The position numbers and the translations under genes are program-made. This document shows positions 36,263 through 48,690 of a stretch of DNA of 64,000 nucleotides, piece by piece; the stretch's first letter is position 1, and each line of letters begins with the position of its first letter. The notes under the pieces were generated by a model that was not told where the DNA came from, did no database searches, and was given only the letters and a program-made list of their open reading frames with translations. Origin of the DNA: Chamaea fasciata (Eukaryota; Chordata; Aves; Passeriformes; Sylviidae); the NCBI GenBank assembly GCA_029207755.1, contig JARCOQ010000003.1:97604646-97668645 (forward strand), in the 5' to 3' direction.

Positions 36263-37839
36263 TATATTACCTTGGCAAGCTGCAGGCAAAAAGGAACATC
36301 AGGGTCCAATCCTATTTGAGTCTTCCTGGGTGGACTGCAAGCCAGGCTACAGTGAATGACCCAAAAAGGACTACATTCATTCAAACCACAGGAGCCACAG
36401 GATTCTAGCACACTACTGCCTTGCCAAAATAAGGAAAAATCCCTAAGCTCTGTGTTTTGTTTTACCTAATATTTCATATTCTAACTGTCCTAATCTTTGC
36501 TTTTCCTAACATAACTCTTTCAGGAATAATTCTCAAGAGAGGAAATTTTTTTTTTCCTGTTAATAAGGGAACTCTTTCTTCCTTATACCATCCAGATCTT
36601 CCTCTGCTTGTGGATCACCTTTATCTCTGTTTTGACCCATTTTGTTCTGAGTAGAACTGTGCTACTGTTCTAAGACAATGCCTGAAGAGGATGTGACAGC
36701 TTTATGACTTTGGTGATAGCACAGTGAACAGGCACATTACTAAAAGGGCAATTACTGTAGTCTTTGTGATGCTATTTACTGTACTTACTTTGCTAACATG
36801 TGCAGCATTGTAAAAATGTTAGTTGTTAACACTGCTGAAACGTAATGCCAGTTTCCTGCAGCACAAGAGGCTGGTATGCTGATAAATGACACTGCACGAA
36901 ATGGTGGCCATGAAAAGCAAATTCACAGTGAATCACCCTCAACACCAGATTGGAGTAAGAGCACTGCAAAGCTGATTTGTGGGTTGATGTTGCCATTTAA
37001 TGCGGTTTCCATCAAACTGTTCATAAAATTCATAGCTGCAGCTAACCTCCGTTACTGTGTCCTTGCACATTCTTCTTGGAAATAACTTGTTTGTGAAGCT
37101 TCAGCAATGCAGAAGGACATTGTACGATCTGAAGGAAATGCAGGAGTTTCATGTAAACATCACCACAAAGTAATGGCCAGAAGATACATTCCTTTTATAG
37201 GCTTCAGATTCTTACTTGCACATTATGTTTCTGTCCAAAAGTCTTCGCAATTATCTCTACCATGCATGTTGAGGCCAGTCTACACCCAGATTCAGGTCCA
37301 TAGATACCTATGCAGACATCTAATTTATGACACTGAATCTGGAGCTGAACCCCACCCACTGTCACTTCAGCAACTCTCCATTATCCTCACAGACCTGAAG
37401 AGTCATGAGCAGCATTCAAGAACCATGGAGGTATCCAGAATGTCATTGCCTTCAGCTCCCTGGAGAATCCTTGATGTAGATGCCAAATAGATCTAGCACC
37501 TAATCAATTCTCCATTAACTTCAAAACAATTTTGATGAAAATAGTCTATTTTTATTTTTAAATTGATGATTTCATGCAATGTTTTCCCCTGTGTTGATAA
37601 ATGTCACCAGTTTCATGATCAGCTTTGTGTGATTCAGTGTTCCATTTCCCCAGACCTTTTACATGACTTAGATTCATGATAAGAAAATATCAGTGTCATA
37701 AGTATAGAAATTATGACAATAAGATAGAAAATCAACCTGTCTACTGAAATTCTGAGAGGCAATTTTTGTTTTACCTGCATACAGTAATCTCTTTTTTCTT
37801 TGCTACAGTGTTTTTATTGTTTTGTGAATGTGTTTCATT

Positions 37840-37950
37840 TGTGGGTGGGTTTTTTGGGGGTTTTTGGGGGGGTTTTTTGTTTGTTTGTTTTTTGTCTTGG
37901 TTTTTGCTTTTTTTGGTTTTTTGGGGGTTTTTTGTTTGTTGTTTTTTTTT
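37840..37950 (+). repeat. T/G low-complexity tract with quadruplex-forming G runs
   Basis: Within 37843-37872 four G runs (3, 3, 5 and 7 bases) are separated by loops of 1, 6 and 5 T, which fits the usual G-quadruplex pattern. T-rich sequence with further G runs follows to about 37950. The two overlapping frames here (about 37766-38072) translate into Phe/Gly repeats and are not genes. Confidence 0.85.
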
Positions 37951-39219
37951 CTTACTGTGGAGTATACATAATTCAGATAGAAAATACTGTGATTTTTAAG
38001 CTGGGGAAAAAAGAAGATTCAAATTTATTTTTAAAATATCACTATAGAAAAGTTAAGGCATATATCCTTTGATGCCAGAATCAGGGAAATATTTGTAAAA
38101 GAAACATATATTGTCGAGGTGTACACTTCAGCAGTTTTTGGTTCATATTTCAAGTACAGATTTACACCATAGATTTGGTATTTGGAGGAGAGTTTTTAAC
38201 AGCCCAAGAGCAACTTAACCCTTCCTCTCACCTTCCATAGAAATAAAGTTCAAATCTTTTTCCAATCAGATCATATGACTCGTCTAAAGGAAAATCAAAC
38301 TGGAAAGTGTAATTGCCTTAAAGCTGAATTGGATTTTAACAAAGCAAGCCCGGGAATGACTGTGTCCACTACAATACTTTCAACGGCAGATCATGCAGTC
38401 AGTAGCTCCCTAGTATGTGAATTCTGAAAATCTCAGTATCTCTTCCATGTTGAGTAAAAGAAAAAATTAAATGTTACTTGTAATGTTAGTGCTCAATGAG
38501 ATTTGATTATAATAGTGAAATTATAATATATGTTCATAAATATTCTAGGCTTAGTCAGGCAGGAAAGTATTTGAAATGTTTCAACAAGATCCAAGCTCGC
38601 ACTTCCCTGGCTAAACTGCTCAGCCCATTAGCTTGAAAAGGCAAAATACAAAGGGCAAGATTTTCACGACTGATTAGGGAACTGAGAGAGTAATTTTTCA
38701 TTTCCTTAAAAGGGACCTGATTTTCACAAAATACAGTGAAGCTTTGAACCACCTAAAGCTAAACCAGCTAAATTTACAAGTCATTTTTGCCTGTCTCCAG
38801 CAAGTGGTATATTTAAATTCAGTTTCATGAAAAGAAAATATCAAAGAGACAAATCCAATTTGATCATGAGAACCATGTCCTACTAACTTTAATTATTGAT
38901 AAAATAGATCAGACCCAGGTAGGATGCAAATGCTGCTGACATCTCTCACTTTCATTCCTTGTTTGGGCTACCAGGGAAGCAGTCTGAACTAGCTTGCAAC
39001 ATCATGTTGCACTCTGAAGTTGAAAACAAACAACAGACTCCGCTCTGCAAAGTCCTCACCCGCAGTCAGAACGACAACAGCTAATTGGATTAAGAAATGG
39101 ATTATGACACCCAGCATAGTTTGAATTGGTTAATTGGATTAAAATAGATTGAACTGGCCATTTGGATTAAGGCATAATCAAACTTCTCCACAGACAAAAG
39201 ATCTGAGCAGCATGTTAAG

Positions 39220-39290
39220 AAAAAAAAAAAAAAAAAAAAAAAAAAAGAAAAAAAGAAAAGAAAAGAAGAAAGAGAGAGCAAAAAAAAAGA
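39220..39290 (+). repeat. Poly-A run grading into GAAA/GAGA purine tract
   Basis: 27 A residues (39220-39246), followed by GAAAAA, GAAAAG and GAGAGA units. Purine-only on the plus strand. Confidence 0.93.
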
Positions 39291-40048
39291 TAAGGGACAA
39301 GAAATGCTTGTTAAAGGGGGCTATGCTACTCTTCTCTTCCTAGCTATTTTTAATGAAGGGCACATTATCTTCTTGCCTAGCAGCTGAAATAACATTGTGT
39401 AGTGGAAATGAGCTCAGCAAAAGGGCTGTACTCATTATAAAAGATAAAAATCCCTAGAAGTCTGTTTAAATGTTAATAAATATAAAAGGATAAAAGAAGA
39501 AATTAAACACTTTAATACAGTGTTACCCCCTATGCAAAACTTCCCAGTCTGCATTCACTCCCCACCACATTATTGATTTTTAAATTACATTGTCTTTTTA
39601 TTTCTTTTCTCTAAATCTGTCACTGTATGAACTGACAGAAAATCTAATCAAACCATAAGGAAACCATCAATTTTATCTAGTTATTCAGCTGGTTGGTGAA
39701 TAACATCACAGCCTCTGGTCCTGCTAAAGCAGTGAAATCAAGTCCTGACCTGTCCTTTCTTATTTTAAAGGTTTTGCTTTGGAAGAACTACACAGCTGCA
39801 GGGAACACCTCTTTGGGAATGTTGTGGCACAGTGTAAGAGTACAGACTGTCACAAGCCATTGACCAAAATATTTCTGTAGCACTCACTGACAGATCTACA
39901 TAGAGATCTACATGCTTTTTAATACTTTCTCATTTATGTGCAATCCTGGCAAATTTTTTTTCAGAAGTTTGTAGAGCAAAAGACACCATTCGATCAGTGC
40001 CATCCCACTGAACATCACATGGGCACACACAAGAAAATTAGCTGCTGC

Positions 40049-40076
40049 AAAAAAAAAAAAAAAAAAAAAAAAAAAA
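40049..40076 (+). repeat. Poly-A run, 28 bases
   Basis: Uninterrupted A following 'gctgctgc'. No retroposed body recognised. Confidence 0.96.
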
Positions 40077-40664
40077 TTACCCTTAAGCCATTGCCACTAA
40101 AAATGGGTTTCAAATCAAGAGCTGCAATTCATTCCCATTCAGGGGTTGCAGAAAGCCCATGGTACTGGCAACATCTGCTTAACTTCTGAGCCCTTCAGGA
40201 GATCCACGGACTTGCAGAGGCTCCAGCAGGGCTGAGGCTCAGCTTTATCATCCAGTTCTCCATTTCAAAGCCAGTGCTAGCCCACGTTGGTGGGAGGAAG
40301 GGATAGGGAGAGACATGAGTGAAAAAACAGTGAGGGAGACAATCAGCTAGACCCCAGCTGTGACTGGGGTCCTCTTTAGTTTTCTCCTATAGTCCCTGTG
40401 ATACCTTAAGTTTTAGCTTTCATATTTTCGTGATTCTGTACTGCAGTGGTATATAACTCTCAACTTCACATAAACTGTTAGCAAGTTCTCACAGCTTAGA
40501 TAAAACAATCCTCTCCCAGCCTGAGAACCAAGGACACCATGGCAGCTTCAGATCCAAAAAGTGTAAACAACAGTGAATTGAGGAGAGCAGTCTGGGAGGA
40601 TGGGACTTCATAATCTGAAGCTGCAATTGGACAATTAACCCCAATATGTAAATGAACCAGAACT

Positions 40665-40670
40665 TATAAA
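40665..40670 (+). promoter_or_regulatory. TATA box within LTR
   Basis: TATAAA in the context 'aacttataaaagtggg', about 90-100 bp upstream of the poly-A signal. It is the likely core promoter of the LTR at 40399-40828. Confidence 0.6.
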
Positions 40671-40761
40671 AGTGGGAAAAACTCTAGACCCGTGGTCCGT
40701 CTTGGGTGTAGCCTCAGCCGTGCTCTTGTAGTGCCCAAGGTGTATCCTTTGAAGGCCTTTT

Positions 40762-40767
40762 AATAAA
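40762..40767 (+). terminator. AATAAA polyadenylation signal within LTR
   Basis: AATAAA in 'ttttaataaatacc', downstream of the LTR TATA box, as expected for the R region. Confidence 0.6.
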
Positions 40768-40828
40768 TACCTACTTTATTCTTTTAACTCTGTATACCTT
40801 CTGTCCTAGGTAGCCTCTCAAGGCATCA

Positions 40829-43800
40829 CCTGTGACCCATGCCAAGCAGCAGGGAAATGAGTATTTGCACTTCCAGCTCACGTTGTCCTCTCTGCCAAGC
40901 AAGAGAGGACAGTTGTTTCTTCTCAGGTCCCCTTGCCCAGAGCTCAATCACTCTGACATTGGTCAAGTGCACTCAGTGCACCCTTCAGTAAACAACAGTA
41001 ATGAAAGAGTTGTGAAAACAGACGATGCTTGAGGTCAGAGATGGAGTTAAGTGTCATAGAAGTTCAGGACTGTGTGAGAATTTTTCCCAGATGCAGTTTG
41101 CCAAAAAAAGTCTATATTCAGCAGCAACGTGATATGTACTAGCTTAGTGTGAAAATCCTGCCTTCAGTCTCAACCTTTGCAGTCCCAACAAAACTCAAGT
41201 AACACTGCTGAATAATACATTACCTAAATTAGCAGATTACTGGAGACAAGAAATAGCCATAAACTGTAGTCATAATTCAGTGTGCATTAAACTTTCCAAT
41301 CACTATCTCTAAATCACCTTGGTTCTACCCACATTTTCTTTTTCATCTTCTTTCTTTAGAAATGAACAGGAAATAATAAAATCCTATTAATTTATTAACA
41401 TAAGAAAAAAAATCTGAGGATGGGATGATATACATTCATTGAAAGTCTCATTTCCTTCCATCATTCAGAAAATAAATTTCCTGGGTTTGGTTTGGTTTCA
41501 ATCAGAGAGCACGTTAGGGATATTTGCAAAATTATAGCAGGACTTCTACTTTAATATCAAATAGAAGACACCTGTACTGCCTTGTAAAAAATTATAAAAC
41601 AAAACTTTTTTCAAGTATTACAGATGTATAAGCACAATGCTGCTTCATGATCTGGAGCAGGTCAGACCATGCCTTGAATGCTATTTCTGCATACATCCAT
41701 CTTTGTCATATTTGTTGAACAGCCAGGAATTCTTTTCTGTATCAATATGATCATCACATGAAGGAGCAAAGACCCTTCACAGACAACTGTGGAAGGCTTG
41801 TACCTTCACCAAAAAGACAGACTCAGCATGCTTGGGGTTCAACCATTACAATTATCTGCTGCTTACCATGATGGTAATCTAGGTGATCTAGAGCATACTG
41901 CACTTTAAGCCAGAGATCCCACAGAGTCATCCATATTAAAAATTTTCTTCATGAGCTCAAGAGCTTGAAAGTTTTGCTGGGGGGTCTGTGGCCAGGGAGA
42001 ACTTAAACCTCAGAAACTCTGACCCAGCTGCATTCAGCTGTGCTGGTCTAGCTGAGCACATCAGAGCTCTGCCAACATTACCAAACTAAATGAGATAAGG
42101 TTCATCTATCAGCAAAGTGATTTCAAAGCCAGCACCCCAAGAAGTAATTCATAAAGCAATATCAGCTTTGACACACCCTTTCTTGCCTCCTCTCCTCATC
42201 AGTGAACCTGTCTGTCAATCTGCAGCTTCAAGGTGTCAGAAATATGCTTCTTCATGCTGAAGTAACCAATTAAGTTTTATTGCTTTATTGATGCCACAGA
42301 TATAAAATGACTATGTAGAGCATCTGTCATAAAATGCTTGCTTAAGAATCTCTTGCTGGAGACATCAGTACTGCAGTAGAAAGATGAAAGGAAGATTTAA
42401 AACGCATGATGTGGATATGTGTTAGAAGCTAATTACATGCAGTGGGAACAGATACAAGGATGGCTTGCCATCAGCTGTGGATTGCATCGAAGATGTGGTT
42501 ATCAGTGCTAAAATGTTTTCATAAAACAATCTTATGTGCTGCCGAGCTAGTCATTTTTCTATCATGAATTGTTCCTTCTAGAGATTTTTTTTTTTAAGAT
42601 GAAAACTCAGTATTGGTTTCTTTTCTACTGTATAGAGTTCTTTTATGGGGAGCTCACAAGTACACACAAAACATTAAATGCTGGTCCTGAACAGGGAAGT
42701 CTGTTGTCAAAAGCTGTCTCTTATAGCAATGGTATTAATTTATAGAAATATAAAGAATAAATTCAGCATGAAGAATCTATGACCATATAAATCTATCGTG
42801 CATCAGTTCAAATGAAACTTGTTGAAAAGAACTGGACTGCCAGTATATTCATGTAACTGCCTGTGACAGAGAAAGTTTACAAAAGAAAAAAAGAAATGTG
42901 AGCAATAAAAATGGAAAGGTGTCTTTCTTCTACCATATCCTTTTATCCTTGTTATATGCCCTTCTCCTGCGTTTTTCACATGAAAGCTTAAGAGAGTATT
43001 GAAATTCTCTTAAAAAGAAAGGAAAAGGAGAAGCAGTGCCTACTGCCTATCAGATATAGTCACAGAGGCAGTTGACTCAGATATACAGATTAGAGAATCT
43101 TTTATGCTGTGTAGCCCACAGCAAAATTATTTTCTTAATTTGTTATTTTTAAAATATTTTGAGCACTGAAACCTTTAAAAAGCCTCAGAACAGAATAAAA
43201 AATTTTTAAAAAAGCCAAACAGCATCACTATTGTCAGTTTTAAAATGCAAAACTCAAATTCCTAGCAGGTTCCATTGAAAAGGGAAATTGTGTATGAGGA
43301 TCATGTGCATAGGGACATGTTATCAATTCTGAACGATTTTCAAGATGTAGTCTTGTCTGCTGCTAACACATTATACAGTGCTGCAAATTGCATGTACCCT
43401 TAAGAAAGGTCAAAAGAAAGAGATTTTAAATACCATGGGATTCCTTCTCTTTTTATACAAAAGGCCATGCTTTATTGAAGAGGTTAGAAAATCTGGTATT
43501 GTAAAATCCACAGTGGAGATCAATTTTGTGGCACTGAAATAGGAGGTTATGTTTTTTACTACATATGTAAATTGAACACCTGTTCTAACTTAACATTAAA
43601 ACACATTTTTTCAGAGATCTGGGCATGTATTTAATAAATTCACCATCTTATTCAGGACAACAAGGAGATAGAAGCAAGTATTAAACACCCATATGAAACC
43701 TGTCCAAAGAAATATTCACCAATTGTTTTCATTCCTTATTCCATTTCCACCCTAATTTCCTTTCTGCCTTCTCTTCCTTCTCTTGGCTATATAAATAGTT

Positions 43801-46800
43801 ATTTTTTCAGGGTCAGGAAGGATGTTTTGTGGCAAGAGGAGGAAAGCCTCATTTTTTAAAAAAAATTTTTTTTGCTCTCGTTTGTTTCATTCGTATATCA
43901 AGACAGAAATAATTTTAAAATAACCTCTAAATATTGAAATTCAAATGAATGAGAAAATTTCAATATTTTTGACCTGACTTTATCAACTGTCATAGGAGCA
44001 TCACCCAAACATTCAACATTTCATTCTTTCAAGCTATATGGCTAAAAGATTGATGAAGAAATACTGATTTTGCTACTTGACCATGTCCTAAAATCATTGT
44101 AAGATTAATAATTTCTCTGTGTTTATTTATTGGTCCTGACACAACTCCCACCTCTTATTGACACAATGAGCTTTGTGACCATTACACATCTTCAAAAGGG
44201 AGAAGGAGGAAACCACAAAACTGCTTCTTCACAAATGTGCTTTCTGCCTTGACATTTCAAATGCAGATGATATCTGTGTGCATGTGGTTTAACCACATCC
44301 TGTCAAATAAGACCAGGTAAATCAAAATGTACCAGGACCAGTCTTTGCAGCAGTAGTAGTAAAAAATAATTGTTATGGGAAAGTACACAGAAATGCTGCA
44401 ATGTCACCATCCCCCACTCCCATCTGTCCAAGACCACATCAGTCACCATGACCAGACACGCCTGTGTGTACTCTATCTGTAGCTACACTAACTTGGAGAG
44501 CAAAACCTAATTATATATGAACCTCTGCTTGAAAAATTGCCCCTGTTGAAATATCTGATTGTCTCAAAAGTTATTAAATAATTTGCAATTATTTGTGCAT
44601 AATTGCTGCTATAGAATTATTTTTGTATTTCAGATATTATTTAAATTAAAATTATCCATAAAAACAGACACTCTTCTTTCATTAGTGTTTTACACTTTCT
44701 AAATCATAAAATTTAAGTCACAGCAGAGCAATAGAGTGTCCATTATAAATATTTCAGGTACAAGATTTCTGGTCCTGAGACAGCTTCCATCCAGGATCTA
44801 TGTCATCATTATTAGAGTGTGTTAGTCAGGTTGCATGCATGCAGGCTGAATTCCTGGGCCAATCAAAGGAGACACTGGAAAGATATGTTAATCCACCCTG
44901 TTCCATAGTTCCTTATCTCAAAAACGTGAAAAATTATTTTCTCTCCCAAAGGGGTAGAGGAAATACAAATCTACTAATGGTTGTGCAAGCTTAGATACTA
45001 CAGTGCTGAGGACCATAGCAAGAAACCTTTGTAACTATATTTCTTTCCAACATTTTAACATTCCTTAGTCCCCACCCTCTGGGGACTCCTACAAATATTC
45101 TTTCATCTCATCTTGCCACTTTGTTTGTATAGCATATGTTGGTTCACCACCATGGAATCCAGCAGTGGCTAAGGTTAGGCAGTAAGGCAATGAAACTTGG
45201 AGCATAATCACGTGGTTTTAATGTGGATCAACCACCTCCTGAACCCTTCCTGTAGGCTATCTTAAGATATGCATTAGTGAATAAAATCAATTAAATTACC
45301 ACCACTTAATGAACTATTGCTTGTTGGCCAGTCAGGGTACCTGACTATCTAACCACAATTGAAAAAAATAGGCCATAAAGGGCATAAAGTAGATGCATTC
45401 CATTTCTGAGTGAAGCACATATTCAGATAGCAACGAAAAGTATTGATTCATTTTGTTTATATTGAGTCTTCTCCTGTGGTCAAACAAGTCACAAACAACA
45501 ACTGATAACAAAATCCCTTCTTTGGCATCTCCCTGCAGCAGACAAGACCTAATCCTATCCCATTGCTCTTCCCATCCCTGAACTATACGTCTTACTTTGG
45601 ACTACACCTTAGTAGGAATTTTTGGCAGAATGTTTAAAACAAGGAACTGAATCACTGCATGAATACAGGTACAGTCAAGTGTTAACTCAGTTCAGGCTAA
45701 GCTACACAGTGTATTTCTCAGACCATTAAAGATGACCCTGTGTTTGTACTGGGTAAAGGACTAGCATTTAGTTTGAAAACTTCTGGGCTTTAAACTTTAC
45801 AGTTTCTAGTATATGGAAGGTTACAAGCCCTAAGAAATTTGCAATACTGCAGTTACTTGCAGGTCACACTGCAATGTCAGCACTGAGTGTCATGCACAGC
45901 TTTACACAGGAAATGGCCATAAATGATCTGGACCAAATTTCCCCTTTTCCCTCAGGAGGACTTCCAGGGTCAGAGTTAAGGTCATTAACAGGATGGTGTG
46001 GGGAAACTCACACTGCAGCTATCTCTCGTGTTTGCAGCTCATGGATAAACAATGAACCTCACTCTAAAATATTTCAGTCCATTAATCTTCAAAAATACAA
46101 ATATTTATAATTCAGTAAGAATGTATTAGCCCAGTACACAGCATCTTCCCGATTTCCTTCCCTTTGTGCAGTACATTAGCTGTTTTAATATAGGCTTCAG
46201 TTCTAAGGTGTGTTGTACTCACTCTTCATCCATCTGTCCATGCACAGACTATCTGGGAATGTAGGGGTCATCTTCCTGCTTGAGGATTTTGTCATGGTGT
46301 TCAGGAGAACTTAATCTTTCCAACTCTGCTCTCTCCGTCTGAGGTTGACAAGGCCATGAGAAAGGAGGCACTTCCTCCAATTGCTTTGAAATTGGAAGCA
46401 ACTTCACAAAGCATTAAAAAAAGTTTCACAAGCCATTAAAGTGGTTTCTATACTCTGTTCCTAAATTGTGCCAAGCACTCTTCAAAAAAAGGTGCTGGCC
46501 CAGAAGAATAGTATTTTCAGAATAGGCTTTCTTTCTTTGGTTATTTTAATTTGATAAATTATTTCATTTGATAAATAAATGTTTCTTTCATTCTGCTCCA
46601 TCAATGCAAATGGGTCTCAGTACAGCAATGTACTTCTCCCTCGTAATGAGATCTATGTTTTGTGTCCTGCACTTACCTTTCAAAAACAGGTTCAGCACTT
46701 AGACCTGCAAAGGATGATTTTTCACAATACAGTGCAGTAACAACAAGACAGTCTCTCTTGTAGAGCTACTAGGACTGACATAATATCATATCTAATGGGC

Positions 46801-46998
46801 CACTGTCAACAATGAAAGATCCATAAAAGAGCACATTCAGTGCTGTCACTTTCTAGGTAATTAGCTTCACCATCTAAATTATTACACTTCCAGTAATATT
46901 ATGGCAGTGACATATGCACATCAAGAAAAACTGTATTCTGGCCATTCTTCACCCATACTAATTGCTTGCAGACCTGTGGAAAAGGCAATAGAATGAAA
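40829..46998. other. Long non-coding stretch, no gene recognised
   Basis: AT-rich and free of recognised repeats or exons. No open frame exceeds about 80 codons and none has a domain. An A/T inverted segment (TTTTTTAAAAAAAATTTTTTTT) lies near 43853-43874. Confidence 0.55.
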
Positions 46999-47014
46999 CC
47001 CCCCCACCCCCCCC

Positions 47015-47088
<74 letters not shown>

Positions 47089-47090
47089 AG
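46999..47090 (+). repeat. Composite simple repeat: C runs, poly-A (36) and (GA)n
   Basis: C-rich segment 46999-47016, then A from 47017 to 47052, then GA dinucleotides from 47053 to about 47086. The minus-strand frames reading polyphenylalanine and Ser-Leu repeats here are artefacts of the tract. Confidence 0.95.
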
Positions 47091-48439
47091 AAGGCAAAAC
47101 AACAATCCTGACAAGTTATGAGTCCAGGATGAAAATGACTTATCAACATTAGTTGTACACTATATATTGTCAATTTATAGATACATAGGTGTTGTTTGCA
47201 TTTCTTTTCACAAATACTTGCTTAATTAAATTCCTAGTTTCAAAACATGAGCTAATGGATCAAAATCACTTAGTACATGTTTTTCTTTCATATTTCAAAC
47301 ATGGAAAAATAGTTCTGCTTACTTGCTCAGTTTACTAACAGAGAAGTGTCTCATCTATACTGAACTAAGCTTTGCATTTTGCTATGCACAGACACCAGTG
47401 CAAATCAGCAGGACCATACACCTCATGCTTTAGTGCAGGATTTTTCCAATAAACAGCTACATTTTCACTCCAGCCAGTTATATGAACTGGGTAGAGTGGG
47501 AGTACACTCTGGACCATCTAGCAAAACCACAATGCAACTCAGTCTTCTTCTCCAAGTACAGACTAAAATGGGAACATGAAATAACTAAACTGGAAAAGAA
47601 TTCAAAATATTGGCACCACATCTCTTCTGAAACAGGTGAAAAGCTGCTATAAAGATAATTTGTAAATATATACCCCTCGGTCAAATGGGGATTTGTGCTG
47701 TCATAGCAGAAGCTAATTTCTTATATTTCAAGGCAAATGGAATAGAATATATCATCTATAGTGATGATTGATGCCTCTGCAGAAGTGGATTAAAAAACAA
47801 AGTAATTTCTTAAGTGTAGGCTTCTGCTTTAACCTTACTTGAAATCACCAACTGAGGCAAAAACCTAGTGTATCCTGGGAACCAGGATGTTTATAACACT
47901 GATTTATTTACTGCCCAGAGAGAAGCTACCTCATCTTGGTTTTCAGTGTCTCCATATGCACAATAGAAAAAAAAATATTTTAAAGGATTGTAGAGAAAAT
48001 AAATTATTGCACACTTACTGGTTGTTCTGAAAGCATGACCAAAGCTGAAGCAACTATGTTCCTTCTTATTAACACTATAATAAGGCATCTTTCAGACAGA
48101 AGCTTAAACTTTTAAAGATAAATGAAGAATAAATCCTGCAGATAAAAAAAGAAAATGTTATTTTATTAATGAGAGCAGCTCTGCTGTTTTTGCTTTACCT
48201 TGGGTAAGAAGGTGAATTCCTCAGATGGCATAAATTACACTACTTCCAGCTTCCTTCAAATGATGCCCTTTCACACTGGCTGTGTTTTCTAGCAGCTCTG
48301 ACCTTGGAAATCCCTTTGCTTGAAGAAGTTTTATGGAAAACTTGCCTTCAAAACATTTATTTTTGAAAAACAGAGGCACTCAAAGAGGTTTTTCATTAAA
48401 TGACAAATAATTGCTAAGTTTTCTAAGTAGCATTAGAAA
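47091..48439. other. Non-coding stretch, no gene recognised
   Basis: AT-rich with no recognised feature. Confidence 0.55.
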
Positions 48440-48690
48440 CACAGAATCACAAGGTCAAAGAATAAACTGAGATGGAAGGGATCCACAAGGATAAATTCCA
48501 GCCCTTCACAGCACCATCCCCAAGAGTCACATGCCCAAGAACATTGTCCAAATGCTTCTTGCCCCCTGTCAGGCTGGTGCTGTGAGCACTGCCCTGGGGA
48601 GTCTGTTCAGTGCCCAAACACCCTCTGGGTGAAGAACCTTCCCCTGATATCCAAGCTAAACCTCACTGACACAACTGCAGGCCATAACAA
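48440..48690 (-). mobile_element. CR1 LINE fragment, minus strand (older copy)
   Basis: It starts with 'acagaatcacaaggtc', a decayed CR1 3' terminus, and contains 'gcccaagaacattgtccaaa' near 48534, 'cctggggagtctgttcag' near 48594 and 'ctctgggtgaagaacctt' near 48622. More diverged than the other copies. The plus frame at 48629 begins in it by chance. The right boundary is approximate. Confidence 0.78.

Larger units (their letters stand above)
36263..40398. other. Non-coding stretch, no gene recognised
   Basis: AT-rich with several simple repeats listed separately. The frame 37107-37490 (127 codons) shows no domain. A perfect 8-bp-stem hairpin (GACCCCAG/CTGGGGTC, 40350-40371) lies about 28 bp left of the LTR at 40399. 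No gene supported. Confidence 0.55.
40399..40828 (+). mobile_element. Probable solo LTR with intact TATA box and poly-A signal, plus strand
   Basis: A block of about 430 bp bounded by TG (40399) and CA (40828), with CCTG directly before (40395-40398) and after it (40829-40832). The match extends to CCTGTGA, so the exact boundary and duplication length are ambiguous. It contains a TATA box TATAAA at 40665-40670 and AATAAA at 40762-40767, in the right order and spacing for U3-R-U5. I recognise the type (for example 'gggaggatgggacttcat', 'ttttaataaatacctac', 'taggtagcctctcaagg') as an avian LTR. No retroviral coding sequence adjoins it. The class is not determined; it is unrelated at its ends to the LTRs at 26461 and 58127. 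Confidence 0.75.

Noticed and set aside
40350..40371. 8-bp-stem hairpin next to the LTR at 40399
   Set aside because: Perfect but short; hairpins of this size occur by chance, and it lies outside the LTR ends.
46899..47173. Ser-Leu/polyphenylalanine minus frames
   Set aside because: Artefacts of the (GA)n, poly-A and C-run microsatellite.
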